Below are positions 19,885 to 27,030 of a stretch of 30,575 bases of DNA, piece by piece; within the stretch, counting starts at the first letter, position 1; the number at the start of each line of letters is the position of its first letter. The notes beneath the pieces are model-generated. The model did not search any database and was not told where the DNA came from. It worked only from the letters and a program-made list of their open reading frames with translations. Made by a program: the position numbers and the translations under genes. The stretch is from a virus: positions 1 through 30,575 of the IMG/VR virus record IMGVR_UViG_3300044998_000113; one strand, given 5' to 3'.

Positions 19885-20564
19885 TTATGCTCCGCCAAAA
19901 ATCATCTTGATCCGTTCGCGAATTTGCGCTGCTGTCATCCGCTTGATTTGGCCGTTTTTCAGCCAGGGAAAGAAATCCTCGGGCTTCGCCACCCGGCTGC
20001 CCTTGCCCCGCATCGCATTCGCGATGGCCGCTAACACCATGCCGAACCGGCGGTCCATCGCGTTGTCGCCCAGCGGCTCCAACTGGAAAAAGGCGAACCA
20101 CTCAGCGATCTGTCGGGACGTCAGACAGGCGTTGAGATGGTCCGGGTGGGCGACTCCGAGTCGGAGGCAGATCGCGAACAATTGCCGCCGCTCGGGTCGC
20201 CGTCGGAGTTTTTTGCGAGGTCATCGATGTCGGCCCGCGTGAAACCGTTCAGGCGCGACGCCCTCGTCATGATGAGCTGGAGTGGGCGCGAGTCCTTTTC
20301 GGCAAGCTTCGGCGCGTCATCGTCGTTGAACAGACGATTGCCATCGGCATCGACCACGCACCGCGCGGCGATGAATGCCTTGACGTGCCGCATGCCACGG
20401 ATGCCGCCATGGTCCGCAATCGCCTGCTCTAAATCATCGCGCTCCAGCCCTGAGAGCGTGCGCACATAGACCTTGCCATCCCAGTGAGGCAGGACGACCT
20501 CTTCGCGCGGCAGGTGTTGCGCGTCCGGCTGGGCCAGGATGTCGTCGCGGGTCAGTACCTTCAT
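19885..20564 (-). CDS. Tail assembly chaperone GT fusion (by -1 frameshift)
   Basis: The T frame (19885 to about 20208) has no ATG or GTG start and continues the upstream chaperone after a -1 slip at 20214-20208. The fused product would be about 226 aa: G residues 1-119, then LRRRPERRQLFAICLRLGVA and the DUF4035/T-like part (RQIAEWFAFFQLEPLGD; MRGKGSRVAKPEDFFPWL). In lambda, gpG and gpGT chaperone the tape measure and recruit tail-tube subunits. The arrangement just ahead of the tape-measure gene is the same. An independent TTG start at 20181 is possible but has no ribosome-binding site. Confidence 0.85.
20121..20564 (-). CDS. Tail assembly chaperone G
   Basis: The unshifted product, 147 aa, beginning MKVLTRDDILAQPDAQHLPR at ATG 20564 with GGAG upstream. 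A conserved core follows (VYVRTLSGLERDDLEQAIAD; ARCVVDADGNRLFNDDDAPK), typical of phage tail chaperones. The slippery heptamer sits in codons 117-119 (GCA AAA AAC). The residues after it (SDGDPSGGNCSRSASDSESP) look like low-complexity read-on, as expected for the zero frame after a frameshift site. A longer N-terminus to 20609 would reach into the intergenic gap and is rejected. Confidence 0.87.
   Translation of the reverse strand: MKVLTRDDILAQPDAQHLPREEVVLPHWDGKVYVRTLSGLERDDLEQAIADHGGIRGMRHVKAFIAARCVVDADGNRLFNDDDAPKLAEKDSRPLQLIMTRASRLNGFTRADIDDLAKNSDGDPSGGNCSRSASDSESPTRTISTPV
20208..20214 (-). other. -1 programmed ribosomal frameshift site A AAA AAC
   Basis: On the minus strand the zero-frame codons are GCA AAA AAC, giving the classical X XXY YYZ heptamer A AAA AAC. 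Slipping back one base joins the G frame to the T frame, which is open from this point to 19885. Position near the end of G, before the tape measure, matches the known tail-chaperone recoding sites. Confidence 0.88.
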
Positions 20565-20601
20565 GGATGCTCCATTGGTAGGTAGGTGGGGTCGCGCGGA
20601 A

Positions 20602-21006
20602 TCACGCATCCACCCAAGCCGTGATGGTGTCGACGGCGATGGTCATGCTGATGACCATGCCATCGTCCTCGGGGATCTCGGTATCCAGCGACGTGAGAAA
20701 TCCGGAGAAGGCTTGCGTGCCGCCTTCGGCGCCCGGCACGACGATCTTCCAGTTTTTCACCTCACGGCGCATGCCATTGAGCAGCGCCCACGTCGACTTC
20801 TTGAACTCCAACTTGACGTCCAGGTCCTTGCCTTTGGCGAGGCCGGGAATCTTGCGGATCAGCGCATTAGGGGTCGTGAGATACGGCCGCTCTTTGGCGC
20901 CGACCTCCCACCCCGCCATGCCGCCGAGCGAGACGACCTCACCCAGGGAAACAAAGCCCGGACCAGGCTCGTCGACCTGGAGGTCAACACCATAGCTGTG
21001 CTGCAC
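20602..21006 (-). CDS. Major tail tube protein
   Basis: A 134-aa protein. The GTG start at 21006 is chosen because AGGAGGTG stands five bases upstream; an ATG frame extending to 21069 would translate the hairpin element. The product (MQHSYGVDLQVDEPGPGFVS onward) is beta-rich, with a central helix around KKSTWALLNGMRREVKNWKI and a strand-rich end (MVISMTIAVDTITAWVDA), the layout of siphovirus tube proteins. It lies between the DUF3168 terminator and the tail chaperones, the classical tube position. The very strong ribosome-binding site suits the large number of copies per virion. Confidence 0.85.
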   Translation of the reverse strand: MQHSYGVDLQVDEPGPGFVSLGEVVSLGGMAGWEVGAKERPYLTTPNALIRKIPGLAKGKDLDVKLEFKKSTWALLNGMRREVKNWKIVVPGAEGGTQAFSGFLTSLDTEIPEDDGMVISMTIAVDTITAWVDA

Positions 21007-21039
21007 TGGACACCTCCTGCGCTTGCGTGTGCGGATCGC

Positions 21040-21070
21040 ATCGACGCTAGCACGTCTTGCGTCACGCAAG
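21040..21070. repeat. Hairpin element copy B (CTTGCG/CGCAAG), ahead of the tail tube gene
   Basis: On the minus strand the palindrome CTTGCGTGACGCAAG (21070-21056) is followed by ACGTGCTAGCGTCGAT (21055-21040). Thirty of 31 bases match the copy at 26654-26684. It lies in the 75-base gap between the DUF3168-like gene and the tail tube gene, and would form a 6-7 bp hairpin in the mRNA leader about 50 bases before the tube start. Confidence 0.75.
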
Positions 21071-21081
21071 CGGGCGGAGTC

Positions 21082-21483
21082 CTATGGCTGCGCGTACCAG
21101 ATCACGATGTCCATGCGGACACCACGTGCGCCGGTCGGCTGACCCGGCACGACTGGACCAGGCTCGTCGGCATGATCCTCCACAAAACACGCATGCGATG
21201 GGAAATCACCCAGCGGCGTAGTGCGGCCATTGAGCGCGGCAAATACGGCGTCCTGGAGTTGCTTGACGTCCGCGTAGGTGGCCGCGTGGAGGTTGAGTTG
21301 CACGCGGATTTTCCCGCCGGTCCGCGCTCGATCCAGTGAGCGACGTAGCGGAGCATCCACCAGCAGATAGGTGATCCGTGGCAAGTCCGCCGTGCCGGGA
21401 TACGGCTCGATGCGATCCTCGATGAGCGCGGCGACGGCACCATCAGCGCGCAGGGCGTAGACGAGTCCTTGTTCGACGGTCAT
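21082..21483 (-). CDS. Tail terminator/completion protein (DUF3168-like)
   Basis: A 133-aa protein with the DUF3168 layout: an N-terminal helix (MTVEQGLVYALRADGAVAAL) and ALIEDRIEPYPGTADLPRI, the conserved start of these alpha/beta proteins. LDRARTGGKIRVQLNLHA is the central strand, followed by TYADVKQLQDAVFAALNGR helix and a C-terminal strand VRMDIVIWYAQP. Such proteins cap the tail tube and fix its length. ATG 21483 overlaps the stop of the gp10-like gene (ATGA). The order gp10-like, DUF3168, tube is standard in HK97-type phages. Confidence 0.87.
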   Translation of the reverse strand: MTVEQGLVYALRADGAVAALIEDRIEPYPGTADLPRITYLLVDAPLRRSLDRARTGGKIRVQLNLHAATYADVKQLQDAVFAALNGRTTPLGDFPSHACFVEDHADEPGPVVPGQPTGARGVRMDIVIWYAQP

Positions 21484-21992
21484 TTCGCTAGCTCCCGCGA
21501 GATCAGGTCCCAGGCGTGCGATTGGAACGCCGCGATAGCGGCTTGCGCGGTGGTGTCGAGGGCGGGCCGCAAAAACGGCCGCGCCGCTACACCAGGGTGC
21601 ATGACGCCGCGTTGGCGGCGTTTGCGCAGTGATGATCCCTTGCCCACCGTATGCGGCCGCGAGCCGAATTCCACCAGGTGCGCGTACTTGGTTGGGTTTC
21701 GTCGCACCAATTTGCCCTTGACGCGCACCAATCGCCGGAATCCCGTCCGTGGGCCGATCGCCACCACGACGGTGCCTTTGTTTGGATATGTCTTCGTTTT
21801 TTTGCCTAGTGATTTCCGTAATAGCCCCGTTTCCACGGGCGCCCGTTGCTTGGCGGCGCGCAGCGTCAGCGTCGAGGCAGAGGCGAGCGCCCGACGAGCA
21901 ATAGCGCGCTGACGGCCCGGCGAGAATTTCGCCAGCGCCCGTTGCAGCTCACGCCCGCCGCTCATCTTATATTGCACGCTAAACGCCATCGC
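21480..21992 (-). CDS. HK97 gp10-like neck protein
   Basis: A 170-aa protein of the HK97-gp10_like family, a head-tail joining or tail-completion component. Typical marks: ELQRALAKFSPGRQRAIARR at the start, RAAKQRAPVETGLLRKSLGK (the APVxTGxLRxS motif), YAHLVEFGSRPH (the Y.xxvEfGt motif) and AARPFLRPALD near the end. The start at 21992 has GGAGG upstream; a much longer frame is the shadow of the preceding gene. Basic loop RVKGKLVRRNPTKYAHL precedes the EFG motif. It overlaps both neighbours. Confidence 0.92.
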   Translation of the reverse strand, partial: AMAFSVQYKMSGGRELQRALAKFSPGRQRAIARRALASASTLTLRAAKQRAPVETGLLRKSLGKKTKTYPNKGTVVVAIGPRTGFRRLVRVKGKLVRRNPTKYAHLVEFGSRPHTVGKGSSLRKRRQRGVMHPGVAARPFLRPALDTTAQAAIAAFQSHAWDLISRELAK

Positions 21993-22314
21993 TGGCCTCC
22001 ACGCAGGCAATCTCAGTCCATTCGCGCCGCCCATCTGGATCACGGACCGCCGTAATCGCCAGCTTGCGGCCGCGCCACGCCACAGACCATCGGGCATCGA
22101 GGATCGGCAGAAAACGCAGAGTGATGCGGTAGTCGTGGTCGCTCTCCTGGCGGTCGGCTCGTGCGGACTCGCTGCCGCCCAGTGACTCCACCTTGCCCCA
22201 CACCTCCGTATTAGCTGGGGGCACGCCCGTGCGCTCGCCATATACATCCGCATAGCCACCGGGCGGGGCTAGTAGCGTGATGCGCTCGCGCAGCTCGCCG
22301 GCTGACCGGATCAT
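21979..22314 (-). CDS. Head closure / head-tail joining protein
   Basis: A 111-aa protein matching the phage head-tail joining group (SPP1 gp16-like, Phage_H_T_join): MIRSAGELRERITLLAPPG opens the protein (the GxLRxRItl pattern), VWGKVESLGGSESARADRQE is the central strand with an ARADRQ loop, and SDHDYRITLRFLP and WSVAWRGRKLAITAVRDPDG complete the beta-barrel. An excellent AGGAGGT site lies 5 bases before ATG 22314. It seals DNA in the head after packaging. It precedes gp10-like in the classical order. Confidence 0.88.
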   Translation of the reverse strand: MIRSAGELRERITLLAPPGGYADVYGERTGVPPANTEVWGKVESLGGSESARADRQESDHDYRITLRFLPILDARWSVAWRGRKLAITAVRDPDGRREWTEIACVEASDGV

Positions 22315-22733
22315 CGCCGTACCTCCTGTAGCTCGACGGTGATTGGTTGCAGCGCCATGGCGCGCAGACAATCGCGGAAACCACACTCGCGGCCAATGAG
22401 CGTCGCCGACTCGGGGTGGTTGGTCGCCAGCAAAATGCTGGGCTCGTCCTCTATCGGCTCACTCACGCGCCACCAGTAGATGCCTGATGATATGCGACCA
22501 GCCCCGGCCTCTGCCTCGAACCGGCCCCGCATCGTGCTATCGACCGTGCCACTCACGCCGACATGCGTGGCGGGAAGCGTGCCGGTCGCCGAAAGGCGCA
22601 CACCGCCCGATTGGAGTTCCGCCGCGCCGCCAGGCCCAACAGCGACCATCAGCATCCGCATGGCGGTCTGCGATGCGCTCGCGACGATCAGATGATAGCG
22701 CTGCGTATGAGTCATCACGGTGGCGTATCCCAT
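22311..22733 (-). CDS. Hypothetical protein in the head-tail region, 140 aa
   Basis: Beta-rich protein (MGYATVMTHTQRYHLIVASA onward; GVRLSATGTLPATHVGVSGT; RISSGIYWWRVSEPIEDEPS) with no family I recognise. It sits between the LamG-like gene and the head-closure gene and overlaps both. It could be a fibre or decoration chaperone. A second ATG (MTHTQRYHLIV, six codons in) is an alternative start. The surrounding late genes suggest a minor virion protein. Confidence 0.62.
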   Translation of the reverse strand: MGYATVMTHTQRYHLIVASASQTAMRMLMVAVGPGGAAELQSGGVRLSATGTLPATHVGVSGTVDSTMRGRFEAEAGAGRISSGIYWWRVSEPIEDEPSILLATNHPESATLIGRECGFRDCLRAMALQPITVELQEVRR

Positions 22734-23500
22734 TTAGCTCGCGCGTAGTCTACCCATGCAGTGACATCGCCATCAGAGAGGTAGCTGTCATAGAGACATA
22801 TTTCGCCGATCCGCAGATTGCCGTAGCTCGCAGCACTCGTGAGACGACCCACATATAGGTGGGTCATGGCGCTGACGCTGCCCGTCATGGAGGTGGCGGA
22901 TGGGCCGCTCCCGTCGCGCATCACACGCGCCCGCGTCGCATCCATCCGGCCACCGTACAGGCTCCAGCCTGCGTAATCCCCGGTCGCGATCTGGGACGTG
23001 ATGTATCCGGTATTCGTCCACCGCCCATCTATCGCGGCCACCGTATTACTCTGATACAGCATCCCACCACGGGACGGGGACACAGAAACGGAGTAGTCAC
23101 AATCCACAAACCACGCCGTACCACTCACACGCTGGCACACCGCGAGCATCGTGAGCGCCGACCGGCCGCTCAAGAGATTGCTGCCGGTGAGAAAATCATC
23201 GACGCCGTCGAATTGTGCGACATTTCGACCATTTTGATACGCTGTCTTTAGTGTTGGTCTCGCCGCTGACGTGCCCTGAAGCAGGTGGATAGTAGCCGAT
23301 GGCGCCTTATTATTCACGCGCCCAATCGGGTCGTTGTTCGCGACGGCTGGCGTGCTGGCACCAGTGTTTTGCCACGTCGTTGCGTCGTCAGAAAAATCAT
23401 ACCACCCGATTAGGCCAGCTATGTCGGTGGGAGACCACGCACCCGTGCCGTCGGGTGCGGCGCGGACTGACCCGATCGCAAGACCCATCGATAGCTGCAT
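22715..23500 (-). CDS. LamG-like / concanavalin-type virion surface protein
   Basis: A 261-aa protein. The segment IAGLIGWYDFSDDATTWQNT is the usual opening of a LamG/concanavalin A-like lectin domain in phage proteins (a GL.gWYDasd pattern). FDGVDDFLTG, a calcium-site-type strand, and LRIGEICLYDSYLSDGDVTA, the last strand (iGEi.lYd..Ls), complete the sandwich. Such domains bind sugars and occur on capsid or tail fibres. ATG 23500 has GAGG upstream. Location among connector genes is unusual and suggests a head or neck fibre. The fold is recognisable; the ligand is not. Confidence 0.8.
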   Translation of the reverse strand: MQLSMGLAIGSVRAAPDGTGAWSPTDIAGLIGWYDFSDDATTWQNTGASTPAVANNDPIGRVNNKAPSATIHLLQGTSAARPTLKTAYQNGRNVAQFDGVDDFLTGSNLLSGRSALTMLAVCQRVSGTAWFVDCDYSVSVSPSRGGMLYQSNTVAAIDGRWTNTGYITSQIATGDYAGWSLYGGRMDATRARVMRDGSGPSATSMTGSVSAMTHLYVGRLTSAASYGNLRIGEICLYDSYLSDGDVTAWVDYARAKWDTPP

Positions 23501-23507
23501 ACGCGCC

Positions 23508-23774
23508 TCAGTAGTACGCCACGATGCCGGTGGCAGTGGTCCCGGTTGAGAGCACTCGTGAGACTCGGATGGGATGGATGATTCCAGCGGCCAAGGCGCC
23601 ATCGGGGAGGATTACCGTTGCGCCGCCCATCATGCGGACCGCTACCGCTCCGCCGCTCGCGATGCCCAGCCCACGTGTCACACCATCCGGTAGATCATTG
23701 TCATCGTCCGGCGTCACGAGCGCCGCATGAATGGCCGGCGAGTCCAGGCCTGTGGCGCGATACTCGATGCTCAT
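23508..23774 (-). CDS. Spike-base-like small structural protein, 88 aa
   Basis: Matches in pattern the spike-base family known from gene transfer agents and related phages: SPAIHAALVTPDDDNDLPDG (the P.D..dLP opening), TRGLGIASGGAVAVRMMGGA, and the ending HPIRVSRVLSTGTTATGIVA (the P.rv.rVl.tGTTAtgI pattern). In gene transfer agents it supports head spikes. The LamG-like gene follows at once, so this pair may form a surface spike: base plus sugar-binding tip. The ATG at 23774 overlaps the stop of the connector gene (ATGA). The earlier frame is a shadow of that gene. Confidence 0.75.
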   Translation of the reverse strand: MSIEYRATGLDSPAIHAALVTPDDDNDLPDGVTRGLGIASGGAVAVRMMGGATVILPDGALAAGIIHPIRVSRVLSTGTTATGIVAYY

Positions 23775-24352
23775 AGGTACTCTCCGATCGCATAGGGCCA
23801 GAGCAGGTGACGGACACCGACCGGCAAGCTGTCGAGCGTAGTGGGCCGCATCCCCTCCGGGTGCTCCAGCCACGCGGCGACCATCTGGAGTATGGCTGCC
23901 TTGATGGCCGCCGGCACCGCCGCCGGCGACTCATATCCGGCCCGGTATGTCACGCGGACCGCATCCACCCAGCCGGCCCCGATACTCGGCCAGCTCACCG
24001 CCGGAATAGGCGATAGCGTTGGCAGCAGCACGCCCTCATCGACCTGATAGCTGTCCTCGTCCCACGTCTGGAGGTCTCCTGTCCCATCCCGATATTGCAC
24101 CTGTAGCACGGCCTGGAGCGGTGGACGGGGCAGCCGGATGGGCGCACCATTCGCCGGCCAGCATGGGCTCTGGAGCCGATACGTGGCCGTACCGAGCTGT
24201 CTCCCAGTGGCCACCTCCGCCACTTCCGTGGCCGCCGCCAGCAATAGCCTGATGTGAGCGTCGAGATGGCTGTGATCAATGCGGGCCGCCGCTTTGACGT
24301 CCGCCACGTCCACGGGGTACGTGTGTGCTGGCGTGACCAGTATCAGGCTCAT
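23771..24352 (-). CDS. Head-tail connector protein (phiE125 gp8 / HK97 gp6-like)
   Basis: A 193-aa connector adaptor. The N-terminal helices (SLILVTPAHTYPVDVADVKA; AHIRLLLAAATEVAEVATGR) carry the usual 'vkaharid..d..i..li.aA...vE..tgr' design. PRPPLQAVLQVQYRDGTGDL and VRVTYRAGYESPAAVPAAIK are the conserved strands of the phiE125 gp8 family, and the end LEHPEGMR is typical. It forms the ring beneath the portal to which the tail attaches. ATG 24352 (MSLILV) is the first codon of the conserved part. Confidence 0.9.
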   Translation of the reverse strand: MSLILVTPAHTYPVDVADVKAAARIDHSHLDAHIRLLLAAATEVAEVATGRQLGTATYRLQSPCWPANGAPIRLPRPPLQAVLQVQYRDGTGDLQTWDEDSYQVDEGVLLPTLSPIPAVSWPSIGAGWVDAVRVTYRAGYESPAAVPAAIKAAILQMVAAWLEHPEGMRPTTLDSLPVGVRHLLWPYAIGEYL

Positions 24353-24363
24353 CGGTACCTCGC

Positions 24364-24789
24364 TTACGTCCCCTGCGTCGACTGGGGACATAGACGCGGA
24401 TGGCCGAGTATCGCCGCCACTGCGATGGGTGCATCGCCAGTATTATTGCTCGGTGTGATCGTGAGGCGGACGTACCGCTTTGTGCCCTTGTAGCCGAGTT
24501 TGCGCTGCTTGTTGTCATCCGCGAACGTGAAGCTCGCAAGGGCCAGCGTCCCGATAAGATCGTCGCTGGTGACCGCAGCCGCATCGCTCAGATCGCTTGC
24601 GTCGCCATGGTGCATCGTGACCGCGAAGGTCGCGTCAGCATCGGCGAGCGTGCCCGTCTGAATGATCCAGGTGAGCGACTCGTACCCGGCGGTATCGACG
24701 ATCTGGCTCACGAGCGCCGTATTGTCCGTGGCCACGACGGGGCTCAGACCCCTCACTACCTTGATGTCGGAACACAAATCCTGAAGCAT
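24364..24789 (-). CDS. Minor head protein, possibly decoration protein, 141 aa
   Basis: Contains ALVSQIVDTAGYESLTWIIQ, TGTLADADATFAVTMHHGD and LASFTFADDNKQRKLGYKGT, then KRYVRLTITPSNNTGDAPIA: a beta-sandwich protein commonly found just downstream of major capsid genes in siphoviruses (an uncharacterised conserved phage protein). GGAG lies about 10 bases before ATG 24789. Position and fold suggest a capsid-associated protein. Its exact role (cement, decoration) is inferred. Confidence 0.75.
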   Translation of the reverse strand: MLQDLCSDIKVVRGLSPVVATDNTALVSQIVDTAGYESLTWIIQTGTLADADATFAVTMHHGDASDLSDAAAVTSDDLIGTLALASFTFADDNKQRKLGYKGTKRYVRLTITPSNNTGDAPIAVAAILGHPRLCPQSTQGT

Positions 24790-25013
24790 TAGCGTGGTCT
24801 CCGTCTTGGCTGGGGTCGCGGTGGTGGCGTTGCTGGTGCCAGCATCGCACACTCACCCCGGTTGGCTGGAGCAATCGGCTCGGCATAGCCAGCCGCCACG
24901 AAGCGGCGGGCCTCATCATCCGGCATCTCGATGTCGTCGCCGGGCCAATAGCTGAACCCGGCGCCAACGATGTGCTCGATAATTCTCACCAACATGGCGG
25001 TGTAATCCTTCAT
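24789..25013 (-). CDS. Small head-region protein, 74 aa
   Basis: ATG at 25013 overlaps the TAA of the capsid gene (TAATG). The sequence EHIVGAGFSYWPGDDIEMPD followed by DEARRFVAAGYAEPI is a pattern I know from small proteins after capsid genes in many phages (a 'G.sy.pGd.v.lpd.eA..lv..G.aepv' motif). The C-terminus is Pro/Arg-rich and disordered (APATPPPRPQPRRRPR). Function unknown; probably a minor head or maturation factor. Confidence 0.8.
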   Translation of the reverse strand: MKDYTAMLVRIIEHIVGAGFSYWPGDDIEMPDDEARRFVAAGYAEPIAPANRGECAMLAPATPPPRPQPRRRPR

Positions 25014-26347
25014 TATGCCGCGTTGGCGAGATATTTAACGGGCGCGGTCCCAGCGTCCAGCAGCTTGCCATCGCTGCTCATAATCGCGACAAACCCATCC
25101 TGGTCGTACTCGCCGTAGCGCTCGACCAGGCGCTTGAGCCGCACCGTACCCACGTCACGGATTTTGTATTTGCTGAAATCCCCAAACAGCATCACCTTGG
25201 CGTTGCTGGCCAGGGCGGAGGCCATGGAGTTGTTGACCCACACGGGGTAGCCGCGCAGACGTGGCGGCTGGCCTGCCTGCGTCGAGTCCTCCCAGAGGTA
25301 TCGCCCCTGCGAGTCCTTCAGCTTGCGCACGACCGCAATAATCGCGTCGTGCATCATGAAGCCCACCGATGGACCACGCCGATACGCAGGGTCAACGGAA
25401 TGGATCAGGTCGATGATCTCGTCGTGCGTGATTGCAGACGCGGACGCGGCGGTCTTTCCGAGTGTCGCATCGGTGACGATGCCAGTAGGCTCGGATGCAC
25501 CACTGCCGACCGTAAATGCCCGATTCTGACGCCGCCCGATGCGCTCGCCGAGTAGCTCGGCAATCGTCTGCACCAGATCAAACGCCGAGTCCCGCAGCAG
25601 ACGATTCGAGACGCGCACGATTTTCGAGGAAAATTCGTAGGACCCAAGTTTTTTCTGCTGGACGGCGACGTCCTGCTCGTTGTGCGCGCGGTTCTCCCCG
25701 ATTACCTCTCCCTCATTCGAGGAATCGTTTGCCATCGGCCACGCGATGTCCTCGCCGGTGTCGGTGCGGATGATGTCGGCCACCTGGCGCATCGCGTCCC
25801 ATTGCAGCATGGCGATTTCGAGCATAGACACGAAACCGGTCGGCACCAGATACCCGCCTGCTGGGGCCGGCGTCGTCCCCATGGCCCGCGCTTGCACGCG
25901 GCGGGTGCGGTAGTCGTGATTCGACCACAGCGGGATTTCCAGCGTCCGACTGCGTGGCTTGATGCCGCAGCGTTGGGCCGCCTCAAGCTGGCGCTCGGTC
26001 GGCTCCTCGTCGTATTGCGCCAGCGCCCACGCCTGGATAGCGAGGCAGCGATCCTCTTCCGTTGGCGCGCCGTCGCCGTCGCGGCTCGCTGGCGGTCCGC
26101 CAGTATCCTCACGGCCAGGCAATACGTGATGCGGCTGCCGATCGATCGCCGCGCGAGCCTCCGCAGCGGCATGCAGCACGTCGATTTGCCGACTCAGCAC
26201 CGCGTGACGCGCGTTGAGGCTGTCCCACGTCGCGCGTTCCTCAGACGTAAAATCAGGCTTGTCGGGGCCGAGCGTATCGGCCATTTTGGTGATGTTCGCG
26301 GACACCTGGCCGCGCTCTTCAAGCAACTGCTTCAACTCCAATGGCAT
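25013..26347 (-). CDS. Major capsid protein, HK97 fold
   Basis: A 444-aa HK97-type capsid precursor. An N-terminal helical scaffold/delta domain (MPLELKQLLEERGQVSANIT to about residue 90) precedes the mature part (APAGGYLVPTGFVSMLEIAM). EFSSKIVRVSNRLLRDSAFD is the spine-helix region, GSGASEPTGIV and DSTQAGQPPRLRGYPVWVNN are signature HK97 loops, and VMLFGDFSKYKIRDVGTVRL is the last strand set. ATG 26347 lies 2 bases behind the protease stop with GAGG upstream. The prohead protease presumably removes the delta domain. Confidence 0.95.
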   Translation of the reverse strand: MPLELKQLLEERGQVSANITKMADTLGPDKPDFTSEERATWDSLNARHAVLSRQIDVLHAAAEARAAIDRQPHHVLPGREDTGGPPASRDGDGAPTEEDRCLAIQAWALAQYDEEPTERQLEAAQRCGIKPRSRTLEIPLWSNHDYRTRRVQARAMGTTPAPAGGYLVPTGFVSMLEIAMLQWDAMRQVADIIRTDTGEDIAWPMANDSSNEGEVIGENRAHNEQDVAVQQKKLGSYEFSSKIVRVSNRLLRDSAFDLVQTIAELLGERIGRRQNRAFTVGSGASEPTGIVTDATLGKTAASASAITHDEIIDLIHSVDPAYRRGPSVGFMMHDAIIAVVRKLKDSQGRYLWEDSTQAGQPPRLRGYPVWVNNSMASALASNAKVMLFGDFSKYKIRDVGTVRLKRLVERYGEYDQDGFVAIMSSDGKLLDAGTAPVKYLANAA

Positions 26348-26349
26348 AA

Positions 26350-27030
26350 TTAGGTCCTCGAAATGGTTGCAATTGCCCGCGCGCGGGCTAGGTGCTGATA
26401 CCTGATCCATGGCTTGCTGCGCCGTGTCCGCCACGCCGCATAACGCTCTCGCGTTTCGTCATCACTATCCCAGGCTGACCGCACGCCGGCGGTCGTGGCC
26501 TCATAGGCCGGGTATGTCACTGGCCCGACATCATAGAGGGTGTCCACCGCATGAATCTCGCGGATCAGACGGTCGCCCTCCTCGACCCACACCACCTTGC
26601 CATTTGGCCGCGTCGAAAAACTAAAGCTTGAGCCGGTCAGGTCTCCACGCGCAATCGACGCTAGCACGTCTTGCGTTACGCAAGGCGGGTTTTCACAGGA
26701 AATCTCGTATGCCAGCCCAACGCGGTCCACGGCGAGCCGGAGCGTGCCGGCCGTGCTGCGCCCGAGCAGATGATCGGGATTGTGGTTGAACAGCGCACGC
26801 ACGTCGCATTCCTTCACCGCGCGATCAAACGCCGTCGGCATGATCCGCTCGACGAGGTCGTCGTACAGGAGGTATTCAGTGCGCGCCGTACCATCGTAGA
26901 ACACGGCCGCGTAGCCAGTGATGGTGCGAGCATGACCGTCGCCGGCAGCACGCACAGCGGCGACGCCAATGGCAGCCAGAGAGGCCGGAGCATAGCTGCG
27001 GCGCTCAATCAGTCGAGTCGGGGTCGGCAT
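26350..27030 (-). CDS. Prohead protease (HK97-type, peptidase U35)
   Basis: A 226-aa serine protease that processes the capsid precursor. TITGYAAVFYDGTARTEYLL is the typical opening strand pair; ALFNHNPDHLLGR (79-91) has the catalytic His83; GDLTGSSFSF (129-138) holds the catalytic Ser; and IHAVDTLYDVGPVTYPAYEA is the conserved last strand. It begins 26 bases inside the end of the portal gene. Its codons 117-126 (CVTQDVLASI) coincide with hairpin element copy A, so the DNA there serves both as code and as repeat. Confidence 0.93.
   Translation of the reverse strand: MPTPTRLIERRSYAPASLAAIGVAAVRAAGDGHARTITGYAAVFYDGTARTEYLLYDDLVERIMPTAFDRAVKECDVRALFNHNPDHLLGRSTAGTLRLAVDRVGLAYEISCENPPCVTQDVLASIARGDLTGSSFSFSTRPNGKVVWVEEGDRLIREIHAVDTLYDVGPVTYPAYEATTAGVRSAWDSDDETRERYAAWRTRRSKPWIRYQHLARARAIATISRT
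26654..26684. repeat. Hairpin element copy A (CTTGCG/CGCAAG), inside the protease gene
   Basis: On the minus strand CTTGCGTAACGCAAG (26684-26670) is a 7-bp-arm palindrome followed by ACGTGCTAGCGTCGAT (26669-26654). It is identical to copy B at 30 of 31 positions. It lies about 310-340 bases ahead of the capsid start, inside the protease coding region, whereas copies B and C are intergenic. Confidence 0.75.
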
